Of a stretch of 64,000 bases of DNA, positions 22,398-34,777 are shown in pieces; the first letter of the stretch is position 1; every line of letters starts with the position of its first letter. Origin of the DNA: Rhododendron vialii. Lineage: Eukaryota; Streptophyta; Magnoliopsida; Ericales; Ericaceae. The DNA lies in the NCBI RefSeq assembly GCF_030253575.1, contig NC_080563.1, positions 31,977,001 to 32,041,000 of the forward strand, given 5' to 3'. The translations under genes were made by a program, and so were the position numbers. The notes under the pieces are model-generated. The model ran no database searches, was not told where the DNA came from, and saw only the letters and a program-made list of their open reading frames with translations.

Positions 22398-24585
22398 TGT
22401 CACGCCCTCGATTTTCAACATAAATTAACAATACCATTTGAAATACAAAGTCCTCACAATCGTACGTACAATACCCCAAAATACAATACAGTTTCCGATT
22501 CCATAAATTGGTCTACAAATACAATCTTTCAAAGTAGGAATTTCATAACAAAGTCGTTTGTTAAACAAGAAAAATAAAGTGCTCTCCAAAATAGCTTTAA
22601 TCGATAATGTCAGCATGCACTCCAAGTACTCCATGACCATGACCATGACCTGCAATGAACCTGAAATGGTAGGTTGAGCAAACACGTGCCCAGTAGAGAA
22701 ATCTACACAACTATTATATACGAATGGGATGACAGGTGGAATGAATAACAAAAGCAAGGTACGGTATCTCAAATGATGAAACGAAACACAACTAGTAATT
22801 TTCCCAAGGTCGAAGACATAAATGAAGTACCGTGACTACACACCAAAACTCTAATTCAACCACGAGGACTTACTATCTATATGATTTTCTCATGACTGCC
22901 ACTGTCCCTCATATCACTTCGAATCACCAATCCGATATCTTGACTTATGAAACTATCGTAATCAAAGAACCGCAACACCAATGTCTTTCGTATCACTTAC
23001 TTACACTTTCACAATGATAGCCCATTTCCATTCACATCGTGTCACAATTTCCTCATCATTCTGTATCATGAGCAAAAGCTCCTGCCAGGCCAATTAAGAA
23101 ATCCCGATACTCCCCACTAGTTTCGTCCTCACTGATGGAACTAATTCAAGTCACACATCAAAGGTCACCATACCACAATTCCTTCGATACACTTTACAAT
23201 TTAGCCATTCATTCCAGTCACATATAATGAATTCACAACGAAAACTTATTCACATAAAAGTAGTACAGATAATTTCATCTCAATCAACTCGCAATCGTTA
23301 CGTTAGTAATTTCTCATCACCATACAAGCACTCACACATCAAAAGATAAACTCTCATAGCGAGTTCATGGACTTCCACCTTGCAACTCGCAAAATCGTAT
23401 AAGTTACGCAAGAGGTGTACCACATATCAAACACAAGGAAATGTCTCGGGTATCCATGCTTAGCATTGTTTAACTCAAGAAGAATTCTATGTGTTCGTTT
23501 TTCACTTCGCATGTCAACACATACAACATTTGGCCACATATACTCCTTATATTCTCTAAACCCTCGTTTCGGTGTCAAACGACTCATACGGAACCCAACG
23601 ACCACTACCAAGCATTTAGTATACTACTAGCCTCGTCAAACCATTCAACTAGTACTCAGGGGAACCTAAGAACACCCATGTTTCACCCAAACGATTCTAA
23701 GGAAAAAGGATTTCCCAACGTATACGAATATATCTATCTTATTTTGGCTGCCAAATCTTATCGGTTAAGAATTGGGAGATGAGACCACCACCATTGGAAA
23801 GTACATTTTCGGTACATGAATTTTGATATAAAATTTGCCCAAAACAGAGTTCGGATGAAAAAGTTATGCCCGTTCGAAGTTTTGCCAAAATGCTGAATTT
23901 TTCATTTCCTACCGGTAGGACACATTTTCCTACCGGTAGGAGACCACAATTTCACGAAAATGACATTACTGGACAGCTTTTGTACCGGTAGGGCCAAAAC
24001 TCCTACCGGTAGGACATGGGTTTTCACTGCATGATTTTCAGACTCCACCAGAACATTTTTAACAACGAAAACAACGATCTAGGGCACGATTCAAACACCA
24101 AATCAACACATACACACATAATAGAAGTGAGAAATCCCTACCTCATGGGTTTTGAGCAAAATCCGAGCCTTTGACCGAGTCAACCAAGCTCTAACGAGGT
24201 CCGATCATGAATTTTCTTGGATATTTGGAAAGCTCGTGCTCCGTATAACAACTTTAATTCTCTGGCCTTGTCCGGAATCACACCCTAAGTAGATGAAATC
24301 GAAGAGAGAAGAGAAGAGGGAGTTTTTCGGAGGAGAGGAGGAGAGAGAGATAGCCGAGAGAGAAAAAGAGAGAAAAAAAAATGGGAGAAATGATTCTCCT
24401 GGGGAAATTATTGGCATGGGGATTAATCCCATGCTCCCACCCCCCACACACACATGTGCACCTCTCGCACAATTACCGTTATATCCTCCCACGAAGATGT
24501 CACACCGAATATCCGCACCGTCTATCTCAACGAGCCGTACGATTGCAAAAGAAAAAATATAGTCTCAAAAATACGGGTCTCTACA
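22398..24585 (-). repeat. 3' LTR of the LARD-like element
   Basis: 2,188 bp, collinear with 27972-30159 at a constant offset of 5,574 bases. The palindromic motifs are at 23908-23919, 23929-23940, about 23983-23992 and 24002-24013. Confidence 0.9.
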
Positions 24586-24598
24586 CCCTGCCCTCCTT
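24586..24598 (-). other. Polypurine tract of the LARD-like element
   Basis: The minus strand reads AAGGAGGGCAGGG directly before the LTR start TGTAGAG. This is the expected plus-strand primer position. Confidence 0.8.
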
Positions 24599-25931
24599 AA
24601 AGAAATTTCGTCCTCGAAATTTGCCAACCCAAACCCAGCCGAGTCACCAATCGTACTACCAAACCTCATGTTGCAATTTCATACTTATAACATCATTCTT
24701 TCTTTTCTACGCAGATTCTTCCTTATCTCGTTTGCTCCTCAGAACCCTCACTAATGGTATGGTCTTATCACTCAACACTCAGCCACAAACCTCCATCATC
24801 TTTATCATATTTTCAAATCCTAACATCTATACCAAAATACTAGTCCCCACATATCTTCATGACAATCCCACCGAGATTCAACAGTTTATAATCTCACGTT
24901 CGTCGAACTCTAGAATTCCTCATTCTCATTCTTTTCAGTTTATTCCACTAAGTATCTCTTGAACTTCCCAGAAGGACATACTAAACTGCTTATAATAACT
25001 ATAATTCTAATACTCATAAGCTTCATTTTCCCAATACCAACTGATAGATCAATCCATCAATATTTTTTTTTGAATACCCAAATACTCTCCACTGTAATAA
25101 AACCAAGAAACCCAAAACTCAATCACTACATAACGATCATCACCATTTGCTCAATTTTAACACCAACTCACCCTCGTTGAACGTCTCACATTTCAAAGCT
25201 ATTAATACATCTTTCGTCTCCAAAAATAAAAATAAAATAAAATAAACACACCCCACAATTGATTCAATTCTATCAATACCATTGATAATAGATAGTTGCA
25301 TTATTCTCTTTAACAATCTCAAATTATTTCACGCACCTCGCTACTCACTTCCCTTTCTCAAAGACAGGGTTCACCTCCCTTGGTACGACGAAACACACCT
25401 AACACAAAATCATCAACCTTTATCTCTGACTCACATTTCTGTTTACCAACACAACTTTTATATCGACTCTGCACAAATCTCAAACATTTTTTTCGGCCAT
25501 TTAACACTCAAACACAACTAAGAGTTCAACACTACTTCATATTCTCTAGCCCACTCTGAATCACTATCGGTTTCTATTTTCGAAAATCCAAACTCTCCCC
25601 TATTGTAACGCGTCCCTTTTACATAACTCTTCACAAGACACATTAAAACCATTCTGGTAAACTATCAATCCACTATTTCCTTAAACCCAATTCTCCAAAC
25701 ATCGTTGTTGCTACTCAAGAAAGGCATACACTCATAGCAACTACCCACATAAGCATCACTGTTTATTCTACATCATATACTTAAAGCAAATTTCACGCAT
25801 TGAGATTACATAATAAATCAAATATGTAGGTTAGAACTAAACAACAGCACATTTCATTCACGAAATATTTCAACAAACCCACAATGCAATTTAATAGCTT
25901 ACACAATGCCAGACACATCCACGCATTAACA

Positions 25932-26317
25932 GGCTCACTCAGTATCCAGCAGATTCACCAACTCACAAAGTATCCAACGGACTCACCAAGTATCCAGCAA
26001 TCTCACAAAGTGTCAATCAGACTCACAAAGTATCCAGCGGTCTCATAAAGTGCCCATCGGACTCACAAAGTATCCATCAGTCTCACAAAGCATCCACGGA
26101 CTCACAAAGTATCCAACAACCTCACAAAGTGTCCATCGGACTCACAAAGTATCCATCGAACTCACAAAGTGTCCATCGGACTCACAAAGTATCCATCAGT
26201 CTCACAAAGCATCCACGGACTCACAAAGTATCCAACAACCTCACAAAGTGTCCATCGGACTCACAAAGTATCCATCGGACTCACAAAGTGTCCATCGGAC
26301 TCACAAAGTATCCATCA
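25932..26317. repeat. 20-bp tandem-repeat array inside the LARD-like element
   Basis: About 19 units of CTCACAAAGTATCCATCGGA and variants (CAAAGTGTCC, CAAAGCATCC). Blocks recur with a longer period of about 119 bp (compare 26061-26139 and 26181-26259), because one unit is 19 rather than 20 bases. The open frames at 26050-26502 and 26169-26429 merely read through it. Confidence 0.9.
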
Positions 26318-27956
26318 CTTCACATTTCATCACTCTAGAAAGCCCAATGGTAATCTCGTTCCTTTCAACTTCACGATACCTTTCACATTTTCTGTTTACC
26401 CATCAATCTCGAACACTCTCGTCAATTAGCCTACTCAAGTCACATGTTTCCCATTTTCACAATCTCGAATATCATGTAACAAATACGCAACATCAATATT
26501 AATCATTTCTCTATCAACTTTACAATCACACGATATTTCATCGCCCAAATACCTACACAATGTATGCAATAGTTGCACTAATAAACTTTTACTGCTATTG
26601 ATTTTCTCGATACTAAAATTTTAAACACCAATATAAATACAAACAAATTGATAAACCTCTTCTAAACACTAACAAGACTCTGGGGTTACAAATAACATGT
26701 CTATATTCCTCTTTATATTCTAAGACTCGTACTACCTCATTACTCAAGAATCAATTTCACTCGCACCAAGAACTTCTAATAGTCTCACTTGCCATGAATT
26801 TCACACCATTCCAACTAAGGATGCCAACTACACTCCACTTCATTATTAGCCTTAACAGTTCACCCTTATATCGCCTTTACTTCAAACAATTTTCTTACTT
26901 TGCCTTACATTGACCACTTGACTTAAATCACATCACTATCTTTCTCCTTGTGTCTTATTTTCCCTATCTCCGAATAACACAACTAATATTCTCCTATCGA
27001 CCCCTCATAACACTACCGCTACGGCAATCACCACAATGACTACGACAACACCACAGCACATCATTTTTCTACGAAATTTCTATATATAGTTATCTGCCTC
27101 AAGCCTAGAGATCTTACCCCTTAATATAAACCTAGTATCCGATTGACTTCCCGAGACTTCCATCTAGAAGGAGCGGTGATCAAGCGCCTCTTCCAACTGG
27201 ATCTCTTCGGTAGTCGCCTGGGTGTCCAGAAGACACATACTGTTTCTAAACACCCTACCTACAACTCTCATCTTCCTAAGTCAATCTCAGATACTTACAA
27301 GGGTTCCACCTGTCTTACCTATTCTTAAAACCACTACCCCTATAACTACCATAACAATAATAAACACAATCATTACCACAACAAGACATCATCTCTTCAT
27401 ACATTCAAGACACTCACTAGTTCAATCCTTTAGCTATGATACACCTCGCATCACATGAAAATTACTTAAGGTATTTAAACTTAACACATAATCTACACAA
27501 TTCAAATAAAACGCATCAAGTATTTAGCTCACAAACCTTGTTAACAATACAACACTTCTTTTACATACTAACGGATATCATCTTTCACATTTCAACCTCG
27601 CCACTACGCATAACCACTACAACAATCTCGACTTTTCAAAAATTTTTTTTTTGTCTAACATCTCATCTGAAAGGATACCTTACCACAAACGGCTCAAGAT
27701 CAAAACTAATAACAGTAACTTCGCAACCGTAGTCACTACAAAGAGGTCAAACTTCTCTTCTTCTTCTTCTTTTTCTTTTTTTTACATGAGTCAACCACAT
27801 TCCACCAATTCGCATAAACACAGATGCAATGCCACATCAATGAACACACATCAGTCAGGCAAGCACACTCATGTTTTGTTAAAAATATGCAATGACTTTT
27901 TTTTTTGAACCCCTGAGACTAAGTCTCCCCACGGTCTCTAGGTATTCAAACCTAAT

Positions 27957-27968
27957 GCTCTGATACCA
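27957..27968 (-). other. Primer-binding site of the LARD-like element
   Basis: The minus strand reads TGGTATCAGAGC, the usual complement of the initiator Met-tRNA 3' end. It is separated by ACT (27971-27969) from the LTR end. The coding element at 30570 uses the same three-base spacer. Confidence 0.9.
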
Positions 27969-27971
27969 AGT

Positions 27972-30159
27972 TGTCACGCCCTCGATTTTCAACATAAATT
28001 AACAATACCATTTGAAATACAAAGTCCTCACAATCGTACGTACAATACCCCAAAATACAATACAGTTTCCGATTCCATAAATTGGTCTACAAATACAATC
28101 TTTCAAAGTAGGAATTTCATAACAAAGTCGTTTGTTAAACAAGAAAAATAAAGTGCTCTCCAAAATAGCTTTAATCGATAATGTCAGCATGCACTCCAAG
28201 TACTCCATGACCATGACCATGACCTGCAATGAACCTGAAATGGTAGGTTGAGCAAACACGTGCCCAGTAGAGAAATCTACACAACTATTATATACGAATG
28301 GGATGACAGGTGGAATGAATAACAAAAGCAAGGTACGGTATCTCAAATGATGAAACGAAACACAACTAGTAATTTTCCCAAGGTCGAAGACATAAATGAA
28401 GTACCGTGACTACACACCAAAACTCTAATTCAACCACGAGGACTTACTATCTATATGATTTTCTCATGACTGCCACTGTCCCTCATATCACTTCGAATCA
28501 CCAATCCGATATCTTGACTTATGAAACTATCGTAATCAAAGAACCGCAACACCAATGTCTTTCGTATCACTTACTTACACTTTCACAATGATAGCCCATT
28601 TCCATTCACATCGTGTCACAATTTCCTCATCATTCTGTATCATGAGCAAAAGCTCCTGCCAGGCCAATTAAGAAATCCCGATACTCCCCACTAGTTTCGT
28701 CCTCACTGATGGAACTAATTCAAGTCACACATCAAAGGTCACCATACCACAATTCCTTCGATACACTTTACAATTTAGCCATTCATTCCAGTCACATATA
28801 ATGAATTCACAACGAAAACTTATTCACATAAAAGTAGTACAGATAATTTCATCTCAATCAACTCGCAATCGTTACGTTAGTAATTTCTCATCACCATACA
28901 AGCACTCACACATCAAAAGATAAACTCTCATAGCGAGTTCATGGACTTCCACCTTGCAACTCGCAAAATCGTATAAGTTACGCAAGAGGTGTACCACATA
29001 TCAAACACAAGGAAATGTCTCGGGTATCCATGCTTAGCATTGTTTAACTCAAGAAGAATTCTATGTGTTCGTTTTTCACTTCGCATGTCAACACATACAA
29101 CATTTGGCCACATATACTCCTTATATTCTCTAAACCCTCGTTTCGGTGTCAAACGACTCATACGGAACCCAACGACCACTACCAAGCATTTAGTATACTA
29201 CTAGCCTCGTCAAACCATTCAACTAGTACTCAGGGGAACCTAAGAACACCCATGTTTCACCCAAACGATTCTAAGGAAAAAGGATTTCCCAACGTATACG
29301 AATATATCTATCTTATTTTGGCTGCCAAATCTTATCGGTTAAGAATTGGGAGATGAGACCACCACCATTGGAAAGTACATTTTCGGTACATGAATTTTGA
29401 TATAAAATTTGCCCAAAACAGAGTTCGGATGAAAAAGTTATGCCCGTTCGAAGTTTTGCCAAAATGCTGAATTTTTCATTTCCTACCGGTAGGACACATT
29501 TTCCTACCGGTAGGAGACCACAATTTCACGAAAATGACATTACTGGACAGCTTTTGTACCGGTAGGGCCAAAACTCCTACCGGTAGGACATGGGTTTTCA
29601 CTGCATGATTTTCAGACTCCACCAGAACATTTTTAACAACGAAAACAACGATCTAGGGCACGATTCAAACACCAAATCAACACATACACACATAATAGAA
29701 GTGAGAAATCCCTACCTCATGGGTTTTGAGCAAAATCCGAGCCTTTGACCGAGTCAACCAAGCTCTAACGAGGTCCGATCATGAATTTTCTTGGATATTT
29801 GGAAAGCTCGTGCTCCGTATAACAACTTTAATTCTCTGGCCTTGTCCGGAATCACACCCTAAGTAGATGAAATCGAAGAGAGAAGAGAAGAGGGAGTTTT
29901 TCGGAGGAGAGGAGGAGAGAGAGATAGCCGAGAGAGAAAAAGAGAGAAAAAAAAATGGGAGAAATGATTCTCCTGGGGAAATTATTGGCATGGGGATTAA
30001 TCCCATGCTCCCACCCCCCACACACACATGTGCACCTCTCGCACAATTACCGTTATATCCTCCCACGAAGATGTCACACCGAATATCCGCACCGTCTATC
30101 TCAACGAGCCGTACGATTGCAAAAGAAAAAATATAGTCTCAAAAATACGGGTCTCTACA
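27972..30159 (-). repeat. 5' LTR of the LARD-like element
   Basis: 2,188 bp, TG..CA ends. On the minus strand it begins TGTAGAGACCCGT at 30159 and ends GGGCGTGACA at 27972. It contains four ACCGGTAGG palindromic motifs (29482-29587) and a GA-rich tract at 29875-29955. Reading frames here recur at +5574 relative to the other LTR and are not genes. Confidence 0.9.
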
Positions 30160-30164
30160 AGGCT

Positions 30165-30540
30165 AATCTTTCAAACATAAGTCTATTTAAAATTAAACCT
30201 GGCTTGAAATACTTATTTTGGTTCTAGAAGAGTGAGAATTTGATGTAAAAGGACCTTGCTTGCGTTATGCTTTCTATCTCTCTACCTCGATTCTAAATTG
30301 TGGGTCAGTGCGTATATGTTTTTCTTCTCTCTTTGGTTTCTTGCTGAGACATGCAAACAAGCTGTTGAGCTCAATGCCTGCTTATATATCCTTTTTATTG
30401 AGATTCCTTGAGTTCGTTGTAACTAAAATTTAAAATGTGCAATTATATGAGCGGGGATCAGCATGTCAAAGGTAAAAGCTTCAGGGACAAGGAGGAGGTC
30501 CTTTTAGTCATTGAGGAGCTTGCTTGCAAAGTTCTATTAA
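30165..30540. other. Host DNA between the two LTR elements
   Basis: No gene recognised. This stretch continues the sequence before 22393 and, after removal of the nested hAT/gypsy block, continues at 43101. Confidence 0.6.
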
Positions 30541-30569
30541 GCTCTAATCAAGGGCGGAAGTACACCCAC

Positions 30570-31128
30570 ACTCGGAATTTTTTTAATGAATAAAAATTTC
30601 ATTTATTTATCGAAATTTCTTTTAATTACTTAATATTACTTTTAACATTCCTTTTTAATTTCTATAATCCATCATAATTAGATTTTAGTCCTTTAAATTT
30701 CATTTCTTGATTAAAAGCCCTACGTGGCTAGTAAAGTTAGTTTCCAACCGATTAGTTGGAGGAATCGAGCTACCAATCCACCTAGTTACATTACCATAAC
30801 CCTAATTGGACTTTTTTGACTATCTTTGAGCCTTATGAATCCCTCCGAACCTTATTGAACCATTAGACCATAGGAGTAATCATTTTACTCCCATGACAAG
30901 TCATTTCAAATCCTAATTATCACCAATATTCCCTTGTCCATTGGGCAATAAATGTTAGGGGAATTATTATCCCTTGGATAATAAACCTTTGACTTGCCAA
31001 AGTATGTATAACTTGACTAGACAAGTCATAGCCATCATTTTGCTTCCAAAAGAAGCAAGACTAGCCATGCCATGTATGCACACCTAGGTCATAGCCTTAA
31101 GCCTAATTATTTAGGTTTTACTTTCCTA

Positions 31129-31190
<62 letters not shown>

Positions 31191-33197
31191 ACATGGTATA
31201 AGGAGAGAAAGAGAGAGAGAGCCATGAGGAGAGAGAGAGAGGGAGGCTGAGAGAGTGAAGGAGAGAGTGACGTGTGTGATGGTGTTTTTGTTCACTTGCA
31301 CCAGTTACCTTATAGCCTTAAGTCTATTTATGACATGCCAACCCATCCTAGGCTTCTTTAAACACAATCTAGCCTTATCATTTTGTTCTTCCTTATAAGT
31401 TAGCCCATCCTAGGACATGACAAGTCAAAAACCCTTCATCATAACCTAAGGTATGGCCTAAAATGGAAGTGACAAGGCAAGTCAATGGAGCAAAATCCAA
31501 TGGGTAATGGGAGGGAGAGGAGGCCGGCCAAGAGGGGGGGGGGGGGGGGGGGTGGAGAGGGAGCCAAATTTTTGCTATAAATAGCACCCCATACTCACCA
31601 TTCAACTCACACCTTCATCCTCCAACTTCTCTCTCTAAGAAAGCTTGTGTTTTTACTTCTTCTTGCTTAGTTTTTCCTTGTTCTTGAAGTTCTTCCTAAG
31701 TTCTTCAAGAAACTCATCCTAAAACACCTTTTTGATCCATAAAGTCTAGTAGTTTTGGCCACAAAGTAGTTTCGAGAGAAAACCTTTCTCTTTCGAAGCT
31801 ACCGGAAGCCAACCGTAGGAAGTTACTCTGCCCGATCGTCAACTTACCTTCCGTAGTCGCCACTACCGCCAAGAAGAAAGGTAGAACCCCTAGTCCAATA
31901 ACTCTACATATAGCATAGAATCGTACGTTAGAAAGTAGAATGTTTTTTATTTAAAGTATCAATATCCTCATCGTTTTCCTTAAGTAGATAAGGTTATCTA
32001 TTGTTTAGTTTTCAAGTAGATAAGGTTATCTATCATTTGTTAACGTCATGCATGGTAGTCAACATGTGTATCTTAATAATGGAAGAATGAGCATGTTGAA
32101 TAAGCTACTTTTACTTTAATAAACATGTGTTGTTTTGAATCTCCCACAAAGGAAGAAAGAACGGTTTCCGAAAGATAAGACTTTACCATTGATAGAAGTA
32201 TTCGTATTTTGATCTTTAGGATGGTTATGAGCATGATTACAAATATAGAGTTGGATGATCTTGCTAGTTTAGAATAATAAATGATTTATATTTGTGAAAA
32301 GTCCTACCGCGGAGTCTATGCATGAAAATGAGACACGGAAATCGAGAAAGTAGAAACATGACACCTAGGGTGCGGTTTAATGAAAAGGCGTATTTTGAAA
32401 AGGTAAAATGTTTTGGAAACCGCAATGTGGCCGGACATGGTAGCCCATTGTGTGGTGTGTGTTTTGTGTGCCAATAGGAACCAGGTGCGGCGGAACCATT
32501 GTGAGGATACTCGGAAACCCGGAACGGCGGAACCGAGGTTGGGTGTATGGCTTGGTTATCCGCAGAGAGGAGCCAATGCAAAGTGTGCCAATGGGAATCT
32601 AGTGCGGCGGAACCATTGTGAGGATACTTGGGAACCCGGAATGGCGGAACCGAGGTTAAGTGTGTTAAACGGATTTTTGGAAATAATGATAAGGTTAATG
32701 AAATGTGAAAAAATGATGACACGATCTACGAGAAGTTGCGTAGGAGAAACTCAAAACTCATAGACACCTACGTTAGTTGAATAGTGAATGTGGTATATCA
32801 TTGTTAATTGTGGTGTTAATCAAGTACCTGTCGAAATAGTTAATTTTTGATCAATTGTTTATAAGTTAAGGGTTAGTGGTATGGGTTATTCTATTGAGCC
32901 TTCGTAGCTCACGGTGTTACCTTTGGTGATCCTGACATATTATATTGGTGGTGACGTTGGTATAATGCGTCAGATCTCATAGATGAACAGGGTAAACTTT
33001 ATACCTTAGAAGCTTTTGGAGCCGAAGAGCTGGCTCGAATGGAAGAGGAAGCGGAGCAGTAGATTGGAACCCTAGCTACCCCTCCTTTGTTGATTAGAAG
33101 TACTCTTTTGAAATTTATGTTGTAATATTGAGCCAGACTCCTTTTAATATTCAATGAAATTGTCTTATTTAACATTCCCAAAATTAAGGGCATTACA
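30570..33197 (+). repeat. 5' LTR of the Tekay-like element
   Basis: It starts at ACTCGGAATTT, where the 3' LTR has TGTAACG before the same bases, so the first seven LTR bases are missing although the TSD is intact. It contains (TA)n at about 31134-31184, a 19-base G-run at 31534-31552 and a TATA box TATAAATAG at 31576-31584, and ends CATTACA. Confidence 0.85.
31576..31584 (+). promoter_or_regulatory. TATA box in the 5' LTR
   Basis: TATAAATAG followed by a C/T-rich stretch (CTTCTCTCTCTAAG at 31625). This is the usual layout of an LTR promoter and transcript start. It is conserved in the 3' LTR. Confidence 0.65.
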
Positions 33198-33200
33198 ACT

Positions 33201-33212
33201 TGGTATCAAAGC
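33201..33212 (+). other. Primer-binding site of the Tekay-like element
   Basis: TGGTATCAAAGC, one base off the common TGGTATCAGAGC Met-tRNA complement, three bases (ACT) after the LTR end. Confidence 0.85.
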
Positions 33213-33516
33213 TTTAGGTTCAAAGTCTTGGCCATGGGTAGAATGGGTAGAACTATAAGATAATTTGACCGTTGCACAAATGTGAATTGAGTTTAAGTTT
33301 ACCGTCCCAAATTGGGTGGAATTCTGACAAAACAATCTTCGGATTGAAGCAAGATGTAGGAATTGGCAGTACCACCAAGCTGGGAATTCCCGAACAATTG
33401 GATGATAACTTAAATCAAGAATCGAATGTGGAACTAGAAACTCGAAAGATGTCTTTAGGAGTTAGTAAACTTTGGTCCTAAAATGTTCCTAATTGAGGTT
33501 AAACTTTTCCTTGTAG

Positions 33517-34095
33517 ATGAATCATATGAGTCCCTACCAAGTCAACCTGCTAGCCAAAGCTCACCATCTCGCAAGCACCCTAAGGTCGATGACGAATCAA
33601 CTAGTGGGAGATCCCTATTTTCCCTATGCCTTCCCCTACACTCACGACTTCTACCAAGAGCATGACACCCTTGTACTTCCCGTAAATGAAGAAGAAGTAG
33701 ATGAGGCCAAAGCAGTACCCGCCCTAGTCCAAATAGCACCACCCAATGATCTGGAGTTTCTAATTGAGGAAGGCAATGCCGAAGTAGCAACTATCCCAGC
33801 CCCAATAGCACCCCCCGACAACGTGGTTGAAGAAGTTGAGGAGGATCCTGAAGAAGATCCCGAGGAGGAACCCGAGGAAGACCCTGAGGAAGAGGAACCC
33901 GAAGAAGAACCGATGGAAATTTGGGGAAATGAAAACTAGACCTCAGACGACGAGGAGATATTTTTTGGAGCAGAACCAGTAGAACAAGTTATGCCCGACT
34001 TCATGGACATACCCGCTGACTCAAGAGATATACCCCCACCACCTTTCGAAATCGATATAGGTGCAATTAAGGTCGAATTTCTGGACATCTTCTAG
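33517..34095 (+). pseudogene. Extra ORF 1 upstream of gag (acidic protein), one in-frame stop
   Basis: From ATG 33517 the frame encodes a neutral N-terminal part (NQLVGDPYFPYAFPYTHDFY) and then a long run of Glu/Asp/Pro repeats (PEEDPEEEPEEDPEEEEPEE, about residues 105-132). A TAG at 33937-33939 breaks it, but the same frame stays open and of the same acidic, Pro-rich character to a TAG at 34093-34095, giving about 190 codons. Ordinary Tekay elements go from primer site to gag without such an ORF. No known domain is recognised. It could be a captured or lineage-specific accessory gene. Confidence 0.5.
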
Positions 34096-34303
34096 ACTTA
34101 TTAGGGAAACTTAGCACGTGGTTGATCTTTTGTAGTAGGAAGCTTAAGGCTTGTAAGCCATCTATGTTGTACTTGTTTATTTATGTAATGAACATCATGC
34201 ATTTCTCTTAAACATATGACCTTTGTTTATTACTCGTAATTACTTGTGTGCAAACCACTCCTTACACTGTTAAGTCTAAAACATAACTCTCTTATTGATA
34301 TAG

Positions 34304-34777
34304 ATGTCGAACCTGCCACGAGGAGGATGCCCACCCTTTGCCCCGCGAACCTTGGCCAACTATCGGTCATTGTTAGCACCAGAATACCCGGGACCAACAC
34401 CCCCATTGGGGGATGGCATGGAGCTCTATGAAGTTCCAATCACTTGGGAGGTACCCCCACCAGCTGTAGTTCCCAAGAACCTTCTGCCTATCCAAGCCCC
34501 TGCACCACCTGTGCAGAATTTCGAGCAACCAATTGGCCCTGCACCACCTGTGCAGAACTACAAGCAACCATTCGACTATCTCATGTCTGACCCAAAGTTG
34601 GAGGCTACAATGCTGAATCTCTCCCAGTATTACCTAGGACCACTAGAGGAACCACCCGTCCTAACTATGGATGAGATGCTCGCACAAGAACGTGAGCGTC
34701 TTCTTAGAGAAGAAACCGCTGCCGAGAGGAGCTACAAGATGTGGCTGAGAGAAGTCTTTGAAATCAGTCCACCCTAG
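34304..34777 (+). CDS. Extra ORF 2 upstream of gag (proline-rich protein)
   Basis: An uninterrupted 157-codon frame lies between extra ORF 1 and gag. The first half is Pro-rich, with an internal repeat (QAPAPPVQNFEQPIG / GPAPPVQNYKQPFD, residues 64-92). The second half is Leu/Glu/Arg-rich and probably helical (MLAQERERLLREETAAERSY). It shows no similarity to gag, pol or envelope that I recognise. It is intact while the flanking gag and pol are broken, which may be chance. Start choice is the first ATG of the frame. Confidence 0.45.
   Translation: MSNLPRGGCPPFAPRTLANYRSLLAPEYPGPTPPLGDGMELYEVPITWEVPPPAVVPKNLLPIQAPAPPVQNFEQPIGPAPPVQNYKQPFDYLMSDPKLEATMLNLSQYYLGPLEEPPVLTMDEMLAQERERLLREETAAERSYKMWLREVFEISPP

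Larger units (their letters stand above)
22393..30164 (-). mobile_element. Complete LARD-like non-autonomous LTR retrotransposon with TSD
   Basis: The element spans 22398-30159 (7,762 bp) between exact 5-bp duplications AGGCT (22393-22397 and 30160-30164). Both LTRs are 2,188 bp, and I found no difference between them in the lines I compared. A Met-tRNA primer site on the minus strand (27957-27968) and a purine tract next to the LTR at 24585 fix its orientation as minus. The 3,386-bp interior carries no gag, protease, RT or integrase, so it must be moved by a partner's enzymes. The primer-site spacing and the end GAGGACGAAATTT before the purine tract match the Tekay-like element at 30570, which points to that clade as parent or helper. 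Confidence 0.9.

Noticed and set aside
22425..22772. 115-codon minus-strand frame, also at 27999-28346
   Set aside because: It lies in both LTRs of the LARD-like element at the same offset. It is identical because of LTR identity, not because it is a duplicated gene.
24293..24562. Lys/Glu-Arg-rich frame (also 29867-30136)
   Set aside because: It is produced by a GA-rich tract of the LTR.
25932..26317. CRISPR-like array
   Set aside because: Units are contiguous without unique spacers, and the DNA is plant nuclear. It is a tandem repeat.
26050..26502. 150-codon repetitive open frame
   Set aside because: It only reads through the 20-bp tandem array inside the LARD-like element.
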